Source of the DNA: Tyto alba
Taxonomy: Eukaryota; Chordata; Aves; Strigiformes; Tytonidae
Length of the DNA: 64,000 nucleotides
Direction: 5' to 3'
Assembly: GCF_018691265.1 (NCBI RefSeq)
Contig: NW_024881322.1
Location: 13,541,489 to 13,605,488 of the forward strand
In this document: in pieces, positions 37,701-48,640 of the stretch
Numbering within the stretch: position 1 is the first letter of the stretch
Layout: each line of letters begins with the position of its first letter
Made by a program: the position numbers and the translations under genes
Notes under the pieces: generated by a model
The model's database searches: none
What the model was told of the DNA's origin: nothing
Seen by the model: the letters and a program-made list of their open reading frames with translations, nothing else

Positions 37701-40221
37701 CATTTATGCAGAATCCAGTTAAATGTTTAATGTTTAAATAGTAGGAGTTAGTCTGTAGTATAGGCAGATTGGTGTTCAGTGCATTAAAAGAAGAGACTCG
37801 TATTTTTTCATTTGAAAATGCACTGCCAAGGAAAAAAAATCTCTGACCTCCCTGGTCAGATGAGTATTTCAGATTTGTTTTCTCCCTCCTCACTCAATTC
37901 TGCCTCTCTCCTTTCTTGACGTAATAATAACGTACTGATCTGAATATGGTGACTGTGTAATCTGTACCTTTCCCTAATAGGTAGAGTTGTGAAATTACTA
38001 TTACTTTTATTTCAAGTTGAGCATATCTCGGAAGATAACGGTGGGGGTGCTTTTGTTCTGTTTTGTTTTTTTAACCAGATGAATTACACTATTACAATGA
38101 ATTGTTTTCTCTGAAATTAGCTTTTTTCCAGAAGTCCAATGAGCACACTGACACTTGCATACATGAGCTTCACTACAGACACCTGCTAATGCAACTGGGA
38201 TGACAAGAAATAGAATGGGGTGTATTTGGGATTTTTAGTAGTCCTAGGAGTTAGAGGCAGGTTGACAAGTGCTCTCAGATAGAAGTATATCTATATACTG
38301 TAGTTCACACTGCAAAAATCTGTTTAGATGAGAAAAGCATTAAAAAATGTACTGAAAAAAGAACACAACCTGACAGTTTTAACAGAGAATTGCAGGCTGA
38401 CAATAGGGATAGAAATAATTCTCAAATGTGACTAGTGTTTGGCTTTTAAATAAGTCTTTATAATCTGAATTTAATGGGCAGTTTTTAAAAGGACCCTAAG
38501 CAAAGATATTTGTATTTCCATGGTGGAAGCCATGGTCCTGAGCATTATGGAAGGGTGACCTTTAAACACAAATACAGAGATTTAGAAAAGGGGATGGGCA
38601 TTTTTTAAGAATCTTGGCTGACTAGCCAAGCAAAAAGCTAAAAAGAATCAGGTTGTGTCCCTATGTTTTCTGTAGAAAGGCTGTGTAAAAAGCTAACTAC
38701 CATAAAGGAGAAAATCTGAAGGCACAAACTATCTGCCTAGCTCTGCAGTTGTGGGATGAATTTTGTATATTCTCCCACATAAACTACCAGCCCAAATCCA
38801 GTGTAGGCAATGGTCTCATTATTTGGGAAGCATTTGGTGACACATTCAGAAGAGTGAATTATTCTTTCAAGTGCATTTTAGTTATACTAGCCGAACAGGT
38901 TATCACCTGAACACTGCAACTCTCCCTAATGTCAGAGCTCTGGTCAGCTTTGGTTCTGAAGGGTGGAAATCTGGGTCCTTTCGCGAACGCTGAATTTCCA
39001 AGAGCAAAATGCAGACTGCTTGCATGTTGCGCTGCATTGCTTCTCCTGGAGGCAGCAAGGACTCTGGGCCATGACTGTCTTGTGTCTCTGGACTGGCTGC
39101 TTGTGAGATTGGTAGAGGCAGAAGCAGAGGAGGTGTGTGGGGTGGCTGTTTTTAAATTATGAAGGTACATGACCAGGTTGAATAGCTTGCATGCTATGGC
39201 CCTTGTACCAGCAAGCACAGGTCAGGTGAAAACAAAGAAAATGTGGATGCATTAGCAAATGTGAGATGAGATTTGGATCCTCTCTGAACCCAGCTGAAAT
39301 CCTAGGATCCAGATGGCTACATCCTATGATCCTGTTTAGATAACCATGTATTTTGCTTCTGTTGTGGCATTTCCCCTTCTGTGCCCTCATTTAGATGTTG
39401 TGGCGTTTCACTTTGTGTGCCCCTGTTTCAGCAGAGCTGAGATTTTTCACGGTGTTACAGGATAATGGTGATTGCTGTCAGAGAGGAACTATTCAATGAT
39501 TTAAGTGAACTTTAAGTAGTCTAATTATTAAATTGCCTTTTGGTTGAATGAGTGAAATCTGACTTTCAGGAATCTGGTGCTATTCTTTATACCAGTAGAT
39601 GTTTCTCTAAGATTTCTTGGTGTTTGGGAAGTATATAAGAGCAATAGTTCATCTGTTCTAAAATAGTAAACATTTGCATAGATATTTTTAAATTATATAC
39701 CTAAATACACTAGCTAAAATAGGTAAGTTACAGAGCTACATCCTAGGTTCCTTTCACACAAATATTTGTTTGATTTAACAATGTTTATATCTATACCTAT
39801 CTCTATACCTGTACTTGGAGAGGTATACCTCACTATATAGATACATTCACACACTCATGCAGACACATAAGTACCTAATATTAAGGAGAGAGGCAGTTCT
39901 ATTGAGTCATGCTGAAAAAAACATATTCATAGGGTCTAGGGTGAAATTGCCAAGTCAGTGCTTTTCTGAATTTCCTAAGTACAGTTAAGTAGTAATGAGA
40001 GGGAGGAGTGTGTGGGGGAAGAGTTACATTTCCATGTTTGACATTAAAATAGTAAAAAAACCCCAGGAATATTGTTGGACTGTTTCAGAAACAAAGGGTC
40101 ACTGTTGAAGTATTGTAATTGTTTGTTTCTTGTTTTCTCATATCTGATTTGAAATTATTAATGAATTCACAGGAATTTTAGCTGTGCAGTGTGTTGCTAA
40201 GCACTATTAATTTTCATAAAC

Positions 40222-40311
40222 TTTCCATTTTACTGTAGTGGAAGTAGAGTATGGCCCTCAAAGGAGATGGTTCTTTGAAAACAAATGTTGGCCATACTAC
40301 TTCTAAAATGG

Positions 40312-40314
<3 letters not shown>
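40222..40314. other. Imperfect long hairpin (inverted repeat)
   Basis: The left arm is TTTCCATTTTA (40222-40232), an 8-base bulge, GAAGTAG (40241-40247), a 2-base bulge, then TATGGCC (40250-40256). The right arm (40290-40314) contains GGCCATA, CTACTTC and TAAAATGGAAA in perfect complementary order. This gives 25 paired bases around a 33-base loop. The right arm runs straight into an A-rich tract. It may be a fossil of a palindromic transposon or a precursor-like RNA fold; the sequence does not decide. Confidence 0.75.

Positions 40315-40343
<29 letters not shown>
40312..40343. repeat. Poly(A) tract, A19-G-A12
   Basis: Nineteen As, one G, then twelve As, abutting and slightly overlapping the hairpin's right arm. 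Confidence 0.9.
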
Positions 40344-40344
<1 letters not shown>

Positions 40345-41234
40345 TGTAAAATTGTTCTGCTGAGAAGGAAGGACAAGTGGCATGGGTTCTCTGAAAATGT
40401 AGGTCATAGGACTTGTGGAAAAAAATCAAAAGATTTTTAATAATAAAGTTGCTCAGGGAAATATTCTCTACGAGATGAAAAGCTGCTTGGAAAATGCCAG
40501 AAAAATTTACAGGCGTGAGAAAGCAATGAGGAGAAGAGGAGAGACAAGATGGTTGTTACCTATTGTAGAAACTCAGCACAGAGTAGCAAAAGTCACTTTA
40601 AAGAACATAATTCAAGGGGAAGTGCACCTATATGCCTTTTCCTTGCTTTGCATTTCTCTTGGGAAAGAAGGATCTTTCCCTTCTTGCTCCTCAGGTTCTG
40701 TCAGATCTGGCAGAGTGCTTTGGGATAGTTTATGCATGTAATGTTTGCACATGTGAATAATTCATACTTCTGCTCAGCTGTTCACAGTTTATAAACATAA
40801 AATTAAGATACGTAATTTATTTTCTGTTACTTTGTCCAATGGTAAGAAAGTTTCTTTCAGCACTTGGCTTTTTCTGTTTGAGAAGCTGGTTTGCAGGTGA
40901 TCCTTAGCCTATAATAGCAGTGAACACAGAAATGAACCCGATCTTTGAAGCAAGAGTAAAGGGAACAGGTTTCAGAAAAGGTAGGCTAGAGAAATGTTAT
41001 TAGACTGAACCAAAGCCTATTGAAACACAGAGGAATTAAATCAGATTTGTAATTAAGAGGCTAGAACCTCATCTCATATGAATTGGTAGAGTTTTCTTTG
41101 AAACGAGAGCCTGGTATGCAGAGCTATAGTACCAAGAAAAAACTCAGACCTCCAAAATATAGATTAATTACTATATGATCAAGTTCATAGTTTCCAAACG
41201 ATAACAGTATCCTCAGGAATACTGAGATACAGAC

Positions 41235-41345
41235 ACTGGTGAGATTGTGTTCACAAATCAGTGTAAATCCAAAACAGCTCCATTGATTTCAGCAGCACTC
41301 CTGTGCCTTGGAGCGATGTGAGTGAGGAGAGATTTTAGCCAATAC
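41235..41345. repeat. Ancient amniote repeat fragment, near-palindromic type
   Basis: AATCAGTGTAAATCCAAAAC is followed by AGCTCCATTGATTTCAGCAG, then GTGAGTGAGGAGAGATTTTA. This tracks an old amniote repeat with 'ggtgtaaatca..agctccattgacttcaatgg..' and a final 'gagagcagaatttggcc'. The copy is diverged; its family name is not determinable here. Confidence 0.4.
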
Positions 41346-43844
41346 CTGAGCAAATAAGCAGAGAGGTCATAGCACTCATCTCCTACCTATAGAAAATGCT
41401 ATAAAGTTCAAAAATAGTAAGAAATTTATGTCAAAGGCATAATTTTCCTGAAACAGGAATCGGGACATTCCAGGTATACAGGTATAGTTAGTACCTGAGA
41501 AGACTGATAAATCACCAACCTCAAAACCCAAATGTACTGTCCAAACAGAATAAACAGTGTTATATTTCTTACTATGTGCTGCAAGATAAGGAGCTCTTAA
41601 AAATTACATTTTTATGAAGCTCCATGAAGGTAAAGAAGAGGAAAAAGTAATAAAGAGAGACACAATTAAATTAAAAGTCCAGAATTATAGAATTCCTCAT
41701 CAAATCTTCTTCAGAGTCTAATGAATCATTCAATTCCTTTTCATTCGTCTTTTCTAGTTCTTTCCTCCAGGCATTTAAAATTGCTTTGCATCGTTGTAGT
41801 CATAAAAAAGAAATTTATGCCCCTCAGAAAGGATACGCAGTTTTGCAGGAAGTAATATAGACATGTCCAATTTAAGATCAGCATAGTCCACCTTCAAAGA
41901 AATAAGTCTTTTCCAGGAAGCCTGAGTGGCTTTAGCAATATCTAAGTAGATATATGCTTAGACAGAGGCTCTTTCCTGTGTGCCGGGTTTAAAATTAATC
42001 TTCACACTTCACATTAGAAGGAATACCTGACTAAGGTGCAGGAGTGAATTCTTGAGGTGTTTTTCTCCTTCGCTAGGAGGGTTGAGAAGGATGGGGGAGT
42101 ACCAGAACTGAAGCTGGAGGTGAGCATCACATTTAACCTCTAGTAAAACCTTGACTGAGGATGCCTGGAGATGGCTCCTCCAGAAAGGCTCATAATCCCA
42201 AAGGCAGTGTCGCTGCAGCCATTTCCTAGGTTGAAAAGTCTGGCAGCCTTGCATTGTGTGTCGAAAGAGAGCTGAAATTTCCAAGTCCGTTTACAGGATA
42301 CGAATGCCTCCGTTCTTCCCACCTAACTTTACCTGAGGCACGTATTTTGGGAGTGTGATGCCCTAAGTGTCACCTGGAGTTAATGCACACAGAGAGGCAC
42401 CCACAGAAACTGAATAGGCTGAGGTCTGGGTCACTCACAAGAAGTGTCAGTAATTTTCCACTGGATACCAATGGCATCTAAGATTAATTGAGGTGCACAG
42501 GTTTAGATGGGTGAATTTAGCCTCAAGTGTCAACATATATTTTAGAAATACTTTTACTGAGTACAAAGATAGCCATTCCTTTCATGCAAAAGATTTTCCT
42601 CACAAAACTCTCAGAGCTCTTTGATAATAGGAAAATAAGGATGGTGAAGTGAAAGCCACAAGCTTCAATTGCCTCAATTTTTAGGTGGCCAGCCTGAGAT
42701 ATGCCTCAAGTGGCAAATACCTCTAAAATATCTGTGGTCATAGACATACTAATAAGTAAGTTGAAAGTGTAACTTCTGGCCCACATTCTGTGCTCTAATC
42801 TGGAACCACTGGTGCTTCTTCCAATGGGTTATTTTTCTGTTCTGTTCTGAGTAAGCAGCAGGGAGGAGTATACAAGTATGTATGTGTTTCCAGACCTATC
42901 ACTGAGTGCTTTGAAGTCCTATAGAATAGTCATCCCATAAGCAGTTATGTGGTTGGGGTAATTTCACAACCATGGTCTGATTTTTCAAGGAATTGCAGGT
43001 GGTTGTCTTTAGTCCTGTGCCACCAAGTATGCTGAGCCCATGTCTATTTGGCAAAGGCAGTGAGCTGCTTTTGCAGTTCTTAACTAAGGCTTGGTTTCCA
43101 TCAGTGTCGCTTTGGAAGGTGATCCAGAGTTGTTCATGTTCGTTTGCTGATACTGGTTTTTGTCTTCTGCTTACCTCCCCCTCTTGTCACTTCACAACAG
43201 TTCCCATGAGCTAACTTTGTCTGGTGTGTCTTCTTTGAGAGGAACAACTTAATAGTTTCACACACTGCAGAAACAAGATATCCCTAAGCAGGGAATGAAT
43301 GGTAAAGAACTGCCATAATGTAGATAGACGAGTATGCACACGTAGGACATGTGACTGCTTCCACTTTTTTAAATTCCCAAACTTGATTTGATCACTAGCC
43401 AGCCTGTAAGTAATGCAGAAAATAGTACAGAATCCTAAAGCCTGTTGCAACTAGGACTTGTTTGACTCTTCATCAGAGTTGTAGTGTAATTCAGATCTGA
43501 CCAAGCTTGTATATCTGCTGATCAGGAGTATTACAGCCTGTTCCCTCTGATTTCTCATTGTCACTGAGCTCTGTGAAGACTCCATCGGTTTCACATTAAC
43601 ACTAACCAGCTGTCTGAGATTAAAATACACCCAGTTACATACACATGAACAAAGGCCCAATCTCACATCCATGCGAATGCAGCTCTAATTAAAGATTTAT
43701 TTGGTTTTCAGGAAAGGGGAAAAGCTGATTTCAACAACATGAAATAATAGTTACTCTTTATTCAAAAGTATATTTCATCTTTAACATTTATTTTCACTTG
43801 AGCAGATTGCTAATGACTGCTCATTTCTTCATAAAAAATGACTC

Positions 43845-44110
43845 CACTACATCTCACAGAATCTGTATTTAAAAAGGCATTGATAAATTGAAGGGAGTTC
43901 AAGGAAGAGAATCAAAAATGATTAAAGTGCTGTAAGTATTGACTTATGACTGAAGATTAAAATAATTGAATGTGTGTGGGCATGCTAAAGAGTTCTTACA
44001 ACTTCGTTCTCAAAAAAAGTAGGTGTTTGATTCTTTTTAATTCAAGTTTAAAATTGAAGTAAATCTCAGGAAAGATGATCTAATTGTAAAGTAGATACAT
44101 TTTTCAGTGC
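43845..44110 (+). mobile_element. CR1 LINE 3'-region fragment
   Basis: Phrases in order: TTTAAAAAGGCATTGATAAA, TTGAAGGGAGTTCAAGGAAG, ATCAAAAATGATTAAAGTGC, ACTTATGACTGAAGATTAAA, and after a gap GTAAATCTCAGGAAAGATGA. These parallel the end of the CR1 family's ORF2 and its 3' side ('gataaattggagagggttcaaagaagag...atgattaaag...cttatgaagaaagact...ctcaggaaaaacttccta'). The piece is diverged, appears internally deleted, and has no open frame. Confidence 0.6.
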
Positions 44111-44418
44111 AAAGACTCGAAGCTTCTTTCTCCCATAGCTACCTATCTTGCAAAATTCCTTCTTAAATATTATCATTGCTGTCAATGAAATATGTTCAGG
44201 ATAAAGACCTACATAGCCTTAGTAAGCATGACAGAACTTTATTAAAAGTAAGCTTTGGAGAAATGTATTACTTGACTACAGATCTGGATTTCCCGTCTTA
44301 TGTGCATGACAATAAAGGTTCAGCTCATCAGTTTAAGACAGAATTTAGAACTGAAAAACAGTTTGTGTTTGGTTCTGAATCTGGATGTGGTGTCATAATG
44401 TGACTCACCTTTGTTGGT

Positions 44419-44433
44419 AAAAAAAAAAAAAAA
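44419..44433. repeat. Poly(A) run
   Basis: A short homopolymer lying between two CR1 remnants of the same orientation. No tail relationship can be shown, because CR1 elements do not normally end in poly(A). Confidence 0.8.
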
Positions 44434-44789
44434 GGGAAATCGTATTATGCTGCTGAAGGTCTAACAGAGAAAAGTAAACAAGAGCAAACCAGCTGCAGAC
44501 GCAATCCTCAGTTCATTGTTTGCCTACTCTGCAACTTTAGTTCTCTGTCATAAACCCACTGTCATGTGAGGACTGAGAAGAAAACTTGGAAAAGGGATTT
44601 ATAAGTTCAGCCCTGAGTAAGAGCCCTGATTGATAAGAACATTTGTGGACATGCCTGTTTGTGTAATAGCAGAGACATTCAAAATGACTTTGATGTCTCA
44701 ACTAGTCCTTCATATCACCACATCCCAGAGTATCTGAAAATTAAGTAAGTAGAAAAGATCTGTGAGGGCCGTGGTGGGTTTTGCAGTGA

Positions 44790-45530
44790 GGTGGAGCATC
44801 AGAAGCAGTTGATTAGGAAGGACCATTAAAATGTTAGCAATTATTAGAAAGAAATGGAGAGAGCAAAAGCAAAAAGCATCATGATGCTACTTTTCTGATA
44901 CATAGTTTGCTCACATGCTGGGTATTCTACCCAGTTTTGGTTACTGACCCCAGATACAGGACGGGTTGAAGACCCAGAGAAGGGTGATCAAGATGTTCAG
45001 AAGTGAATACCAGTCTTTAGGCAAGGGCAAACTAAATAGATTGGTCATCTTATTTTTAAAAGAGAAAAGAGAGAGTAGGGCATAGAAGTTTGTAAGTTAT
45101 GAATTGCATAGAGCAACTAAATAGGAAAGAGTTACTCAGTGTGGGCTGCCCCTTGAAATTGTCAGAGAATAGCTTCAGAACAATCAGAAAGCCATAGTTT
45201 TTCTCACAGTTTGTAATTTAATTGTGGAACTTGTAGCCACAGGGAGCTGTGGAAGCAAAAAATATAAATTAGTTCAAAATGGGACTAGATAAATTAATGA
45301 AGAATTGGCTTGGTGTTTTTTCATAGCAATTAAATTCAGTGGTTTAGATGTGACCTCAGACTGAAGAAATCCCTTGACTGCTGATTTCTGGATCGTGGGA
45401 CGATGCGCCAAGGGAAAGATTACTCCAGCGTTGCCCTTAATCATCATAAAAATCTGCCAACGGCCATGGTTGGAGACTGTACACCATGTTAAATAGTTCT
45501 GACACCATAAGGTAAATCTTACACTTTTGT
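44790..45530 (+). mobile_element. CR1 LINE 3'-end remnant
   Basis: A long collinear match to an ancient amniote CR1. In order: AGGAAGGACCATTAAAATGT; CCCAGTTTTGGTTACTGACC; ACCCAGAGAAGGGTGATCAA; AACTTGTAGCCACAGGGAGC; AAAATGGGACTAGATAAATT; CTGCCAACGGCCATGGTTGG; and the family's terminal 'ggagac...' block near 45471. This covers the end of the reverse-transcriptase frame and the 3' untranslated region. Many stops and indels show it is long dead. It is the best preserved CR1 in the window, but far from young. Confidence 0.7.
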
Positions 45531-46269
45531 GAAACAAAGGTCCTGACTCCTTCTCCCTGACTCCCACCCACACATGGTTTATTCCTTAGATGAATATCCT
45601 GAGGGACCTGGATCCTGCGTCACACCTTAGGGAAATTTGTGATATAAATTGTGATAGCAATAGTGATATAAATATGTGCCTTTGCACATTGTGTCTCAGG
45701 TGGATTTCTAAGATAGAGCTATGTGTTTTTTCTTCCCTATTGTTATGATTTACTGTGGCATCCGTGGATCCCACTCAAGAATAAGGATGTTGTGAAAACA
45801 CTTAGTAAGAGAGATTCCTTGCCCTGTCAAAGAAAGTACAAAGATACTCAAGTACAATGCTTTGAGGACACAATCTTTTTCATGTGGGTTATTTTTAAAA
45901 ATTTTCTTCTAATTTTAATTGCATAGGAGAAAATAGTTTCTTTCTGGTTCTGAAATACTGGTATTTCTCCCAAAGTGTGAATGGTTTCCAAAGTGATTCC
46001 ATCTGTCTGTAAGAGAATACACATTAAACAGGCCTCCTATGTGCTGGAGGCAGAGAGTCAATGTCAGTGAGTGATAAAACCTTTCTGTAGACAAGTTACT
46101 GTGGTTTCCCTCCCTTAACTCTCTACCCATCATAATTCGGGTGGTAGGGCCCGGCACAGAACACAAGGTGGGCAAGATGACTTCCCTTGTTGTGTTGGGC
46201 CTTAAGTAAAATTTTCTTCCCTATTCTTTTTCAAACATCTCCTCTAATTCCTGGTCTTTCATATAATCG

Positions 46270-46520
46270 TCTGAATTATAAATCAAAGAACTGAAGTAAA
46301 CAGACACGCTAAAACCTATTAGGAATGTGACGTGGCACATATTGTTCTTTCCCTGTTCTAACATTCTTAATCCACACCTCTTTTTGCTGTTTGTTGTCAT
46401 CTTTCACTATGTACAACTTATTTGGACTGTAAGCACCTTAGGGCAGGGTCTTGTCATTCCAGTTCTCTGTAAAGCATCAGGTTCACCTGTGGTGATGTAT
46501 AAATAATAATAATACTAAAA
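46270..46520 (+). mobile_element. L2/CR1-type LINE 3'-end remnant
   Basis: The diagnostic phrase TTTGGACTGTAAGCACCTTA followed by GGGCAGGGTCTTGTC ends in a tail of AAATAATAATAATAC. It closely follows the 3' end of old amniote LINEs ('gactgtaagctctttggggcagggac...aataataata'). The 5' limit is approximate; the 3' end at the ATA-rich tail is clear. Confidence 0.6.
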
Positions 46521-46667
46521 AAATGTTGAGCCACATCACTCAAATGGGAAAGGTGTCAAAATGGATCCAAGCAAGGACTTTTTGATTAATAACCCCCATA
46601 TCTCCTACCTGTATTCACGGTAACTTTGTGGAAAATAAGATGCACACCTGAACAAACAGCAGTATTT

Positions 46668-46730
46668 GGTTGGGGGTTGTTTTTATTTGTTGTTTTTTTG
46701 GTGTTTTGTTTTGTTTTTTTTAATTTGTTT
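46668..46730. repeat. T/G-rich simple sequence
   Basis: TTGTTTTTATTTGTTG is followed by runs of TTTTTTT and GTTTTGTTTTG. This is low-complexity sequence without a clear unit. Confidence 0.8.
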
Positions 46731-48174
46731 TAATATTAAGACATAATAATCTATGCGTTTGGAACAACTTCAGAGCCTGAGGCTGCTTACTGTACTATTC
46801 TATTTATCCATCAAGACCTAATCATGGATAAAATAATAGAAAGCTAATACTGTAAACAACTAAAGCATGACAACAAAATTTGTCCTAACTGGCACCATTT
46901 TTGTAGAAGATATATCTCTGGTATTTTGATGAACTTCAGTCAACAAAAACAATTTGTCAATAGGATAGTGTGGTTTGGATGCCCTGCTGGAAAAGATACA
47001 TTTTCTTCAGTGAGATCACAGAGATGCAGTAGCTGCTGCTCTGTAATGTCCTGGTGGACACCAGACTCTGTACGTTTTGTCACCTCCCTAAGTCAGGTCA
47101 TACCACATTGGGGAGTACCGGGTGGCGTTGCCATCAGCACAGCAAAGTCTGTCTTCCCATGTCTGCACAAAGGTGCGATAGATAGCTCATGCATGTTAGT
47201 ACTCTTAACAGTAAACCAAACAAACCTCCCCCACAAAAAGCAAGAACAAACCCAGAGTCTCACATCTGCGCCAAGATACTTAATTTTGCATCGTGCAATG
47301 TTATTGTTTAAATGATTAATACTACCCAAGATCAAGGCTGAGCATGTGTCATACTGACTGGTGAAATGGGAAGTAAAAGCTTATTGGGAACTACTAAATC
47401 AATGTAAACTATTTTAACTGCCTTAAAACTGGTGAGTGGAGCTATTTCTATGTGCAGACAACAGAAGGGAATTTGTATCGCTGTTTATAGCACTACTAGG
47501 ATCCTCACAAACATAGTTGCACACTTTTGATAGCCATCCATCAGCAATGGTTGCATTGGCAAAGATATAGGAAAGAGGTTGAAAAATGGCTGGAGGGCTG
47601 GAAAGTTTGCTTTACATCTGGAAACTTAAAAAGTCTGATGTCTCCAGCTGTAAAAAGGGAAAATTAATCACAGCCTACAAGTGTCTAAATGAGGGAAGCT
47701 TTTGTGCTTACAGTAAAAGACTAACAGTAAATCAGTCTAACCAACAGAGCTATAGCTTTGAATGACAAGAAGCTGAAGTTATGTGGCAAAAAGATGCATT
47801 TTGATAAAAGCAGTGGTGATTAAGCATTGAATAATCAGGACTGTGGTAAATTTCTCTGTCCTTGAAGTCTTTAAAACAATACCCTGATACTCAAAAGGTT
47901 ATCTTGTGCATGTGGAATTTGTGCTGCTCAGATGAGTATCAGAACACCTGTCATGTACGTATGGGTAGTACCTTTGTGCTCAGAAGGGTTATTTAAGGTC
48001 TTTAAATTAAAGACATGCCAGAATCTTTGCTGGGTCAATATTAAGAGTTGTCTGTCTCCTTCTCCCTGCCCCAGTTATCTTTTCTGACTGTTTTCTAAGT
48101 TGAAGCCCCACCTCACACAATACAAGTTTGATTAGCTGAATCTGGCTTCTTCCGAGCTCCCTCTTGTCTCCAGC

Positions 48175-48640
48175 AGAGTTGCATGTCTCTTGTTATTTAT
48201 TTTATGCATTAAATGCTTACAGTGTGCTTGGGGCTGTACAAGACTAAATATAAAGGAAGTCCATGCCCTGTAGGACTTACTGCGTGGAAGGCAAAGAGGA
48301 GTAATAGCTTGGATGTGCAGTACTGGCTGTTTGTTTAGAAATAATGCATTATTATTTCAGGAATAAGTTGATGCTTGAGTCCAAGAGCGTGGATCTGGGG
48401 AATGGGCTGGGATGAAGAGGAGGTAGCCAGGGCTTGAACAGCAGTTGACATGTTGAGGACAGGACGTGGGAAGTTAGGCAGCAGAAGTCAGAGGAGGGCA
48501 CGAAAGGGAAATAGAGTGCCACAGGGTGACAAGCACACATAATAAGAATTAAGATATGAATTGCAGTCTGGGACACAGTTATACAGATCCTGGAAGTGAA
48601 GGAGGAGTTGCTTAAATTTGAAACAAACATGAGAGAACCA
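48175..48640 (-). mobile_element. L2-like LINE 3'-end remnant
   Basis: At its left the + strand reads TTATGCATTAAATGCTTACA, GTGTGCTTGGGGCTGTACAA and GTCCATGCCCTGTAGGACTT, the reverse complement of the 3' end of the family also seen at 46270-46520 ('ggggcagggac...tgtacagc'). Purine-rich sequence to about 48640 (for example ACAGATCCTGGAAGTGAAGG) fits the reverse complement of the preceding LINE body but is weak. No open frame of interest remains. Confidence 0.5.

Larger units (their letters stand above)
33702..43840. other. Intronic stretch, largely featureless
   Basis: This stretch contains A-rich runs (34025, 40312), a CA-rich microsatellite (36811), a hairpin (40222), a candidate conserved block (37300-37700) and a small old-repeat piece (41235). 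Otherwise I see nothing but AT-rich intron. The moderately GC-rich patch at 38890-39150 has open frames on both strands that resemble no protein I know. Confidence 0.5.

Noticed and set aside
38859..39218. 119-codon minus-strand frame with an overlapping 77-codon plus-strand frame
   Set aside because: No recognisable domain; the local GC-richer patch explains the lack of stops. I could not link it to a repeat family either.
46926..47315. 129-codon plus-strand frame
   Set aside because: Composition is not protein-like, there is no homology I recognise, and an 80-codon frame overlaps on the other strand.
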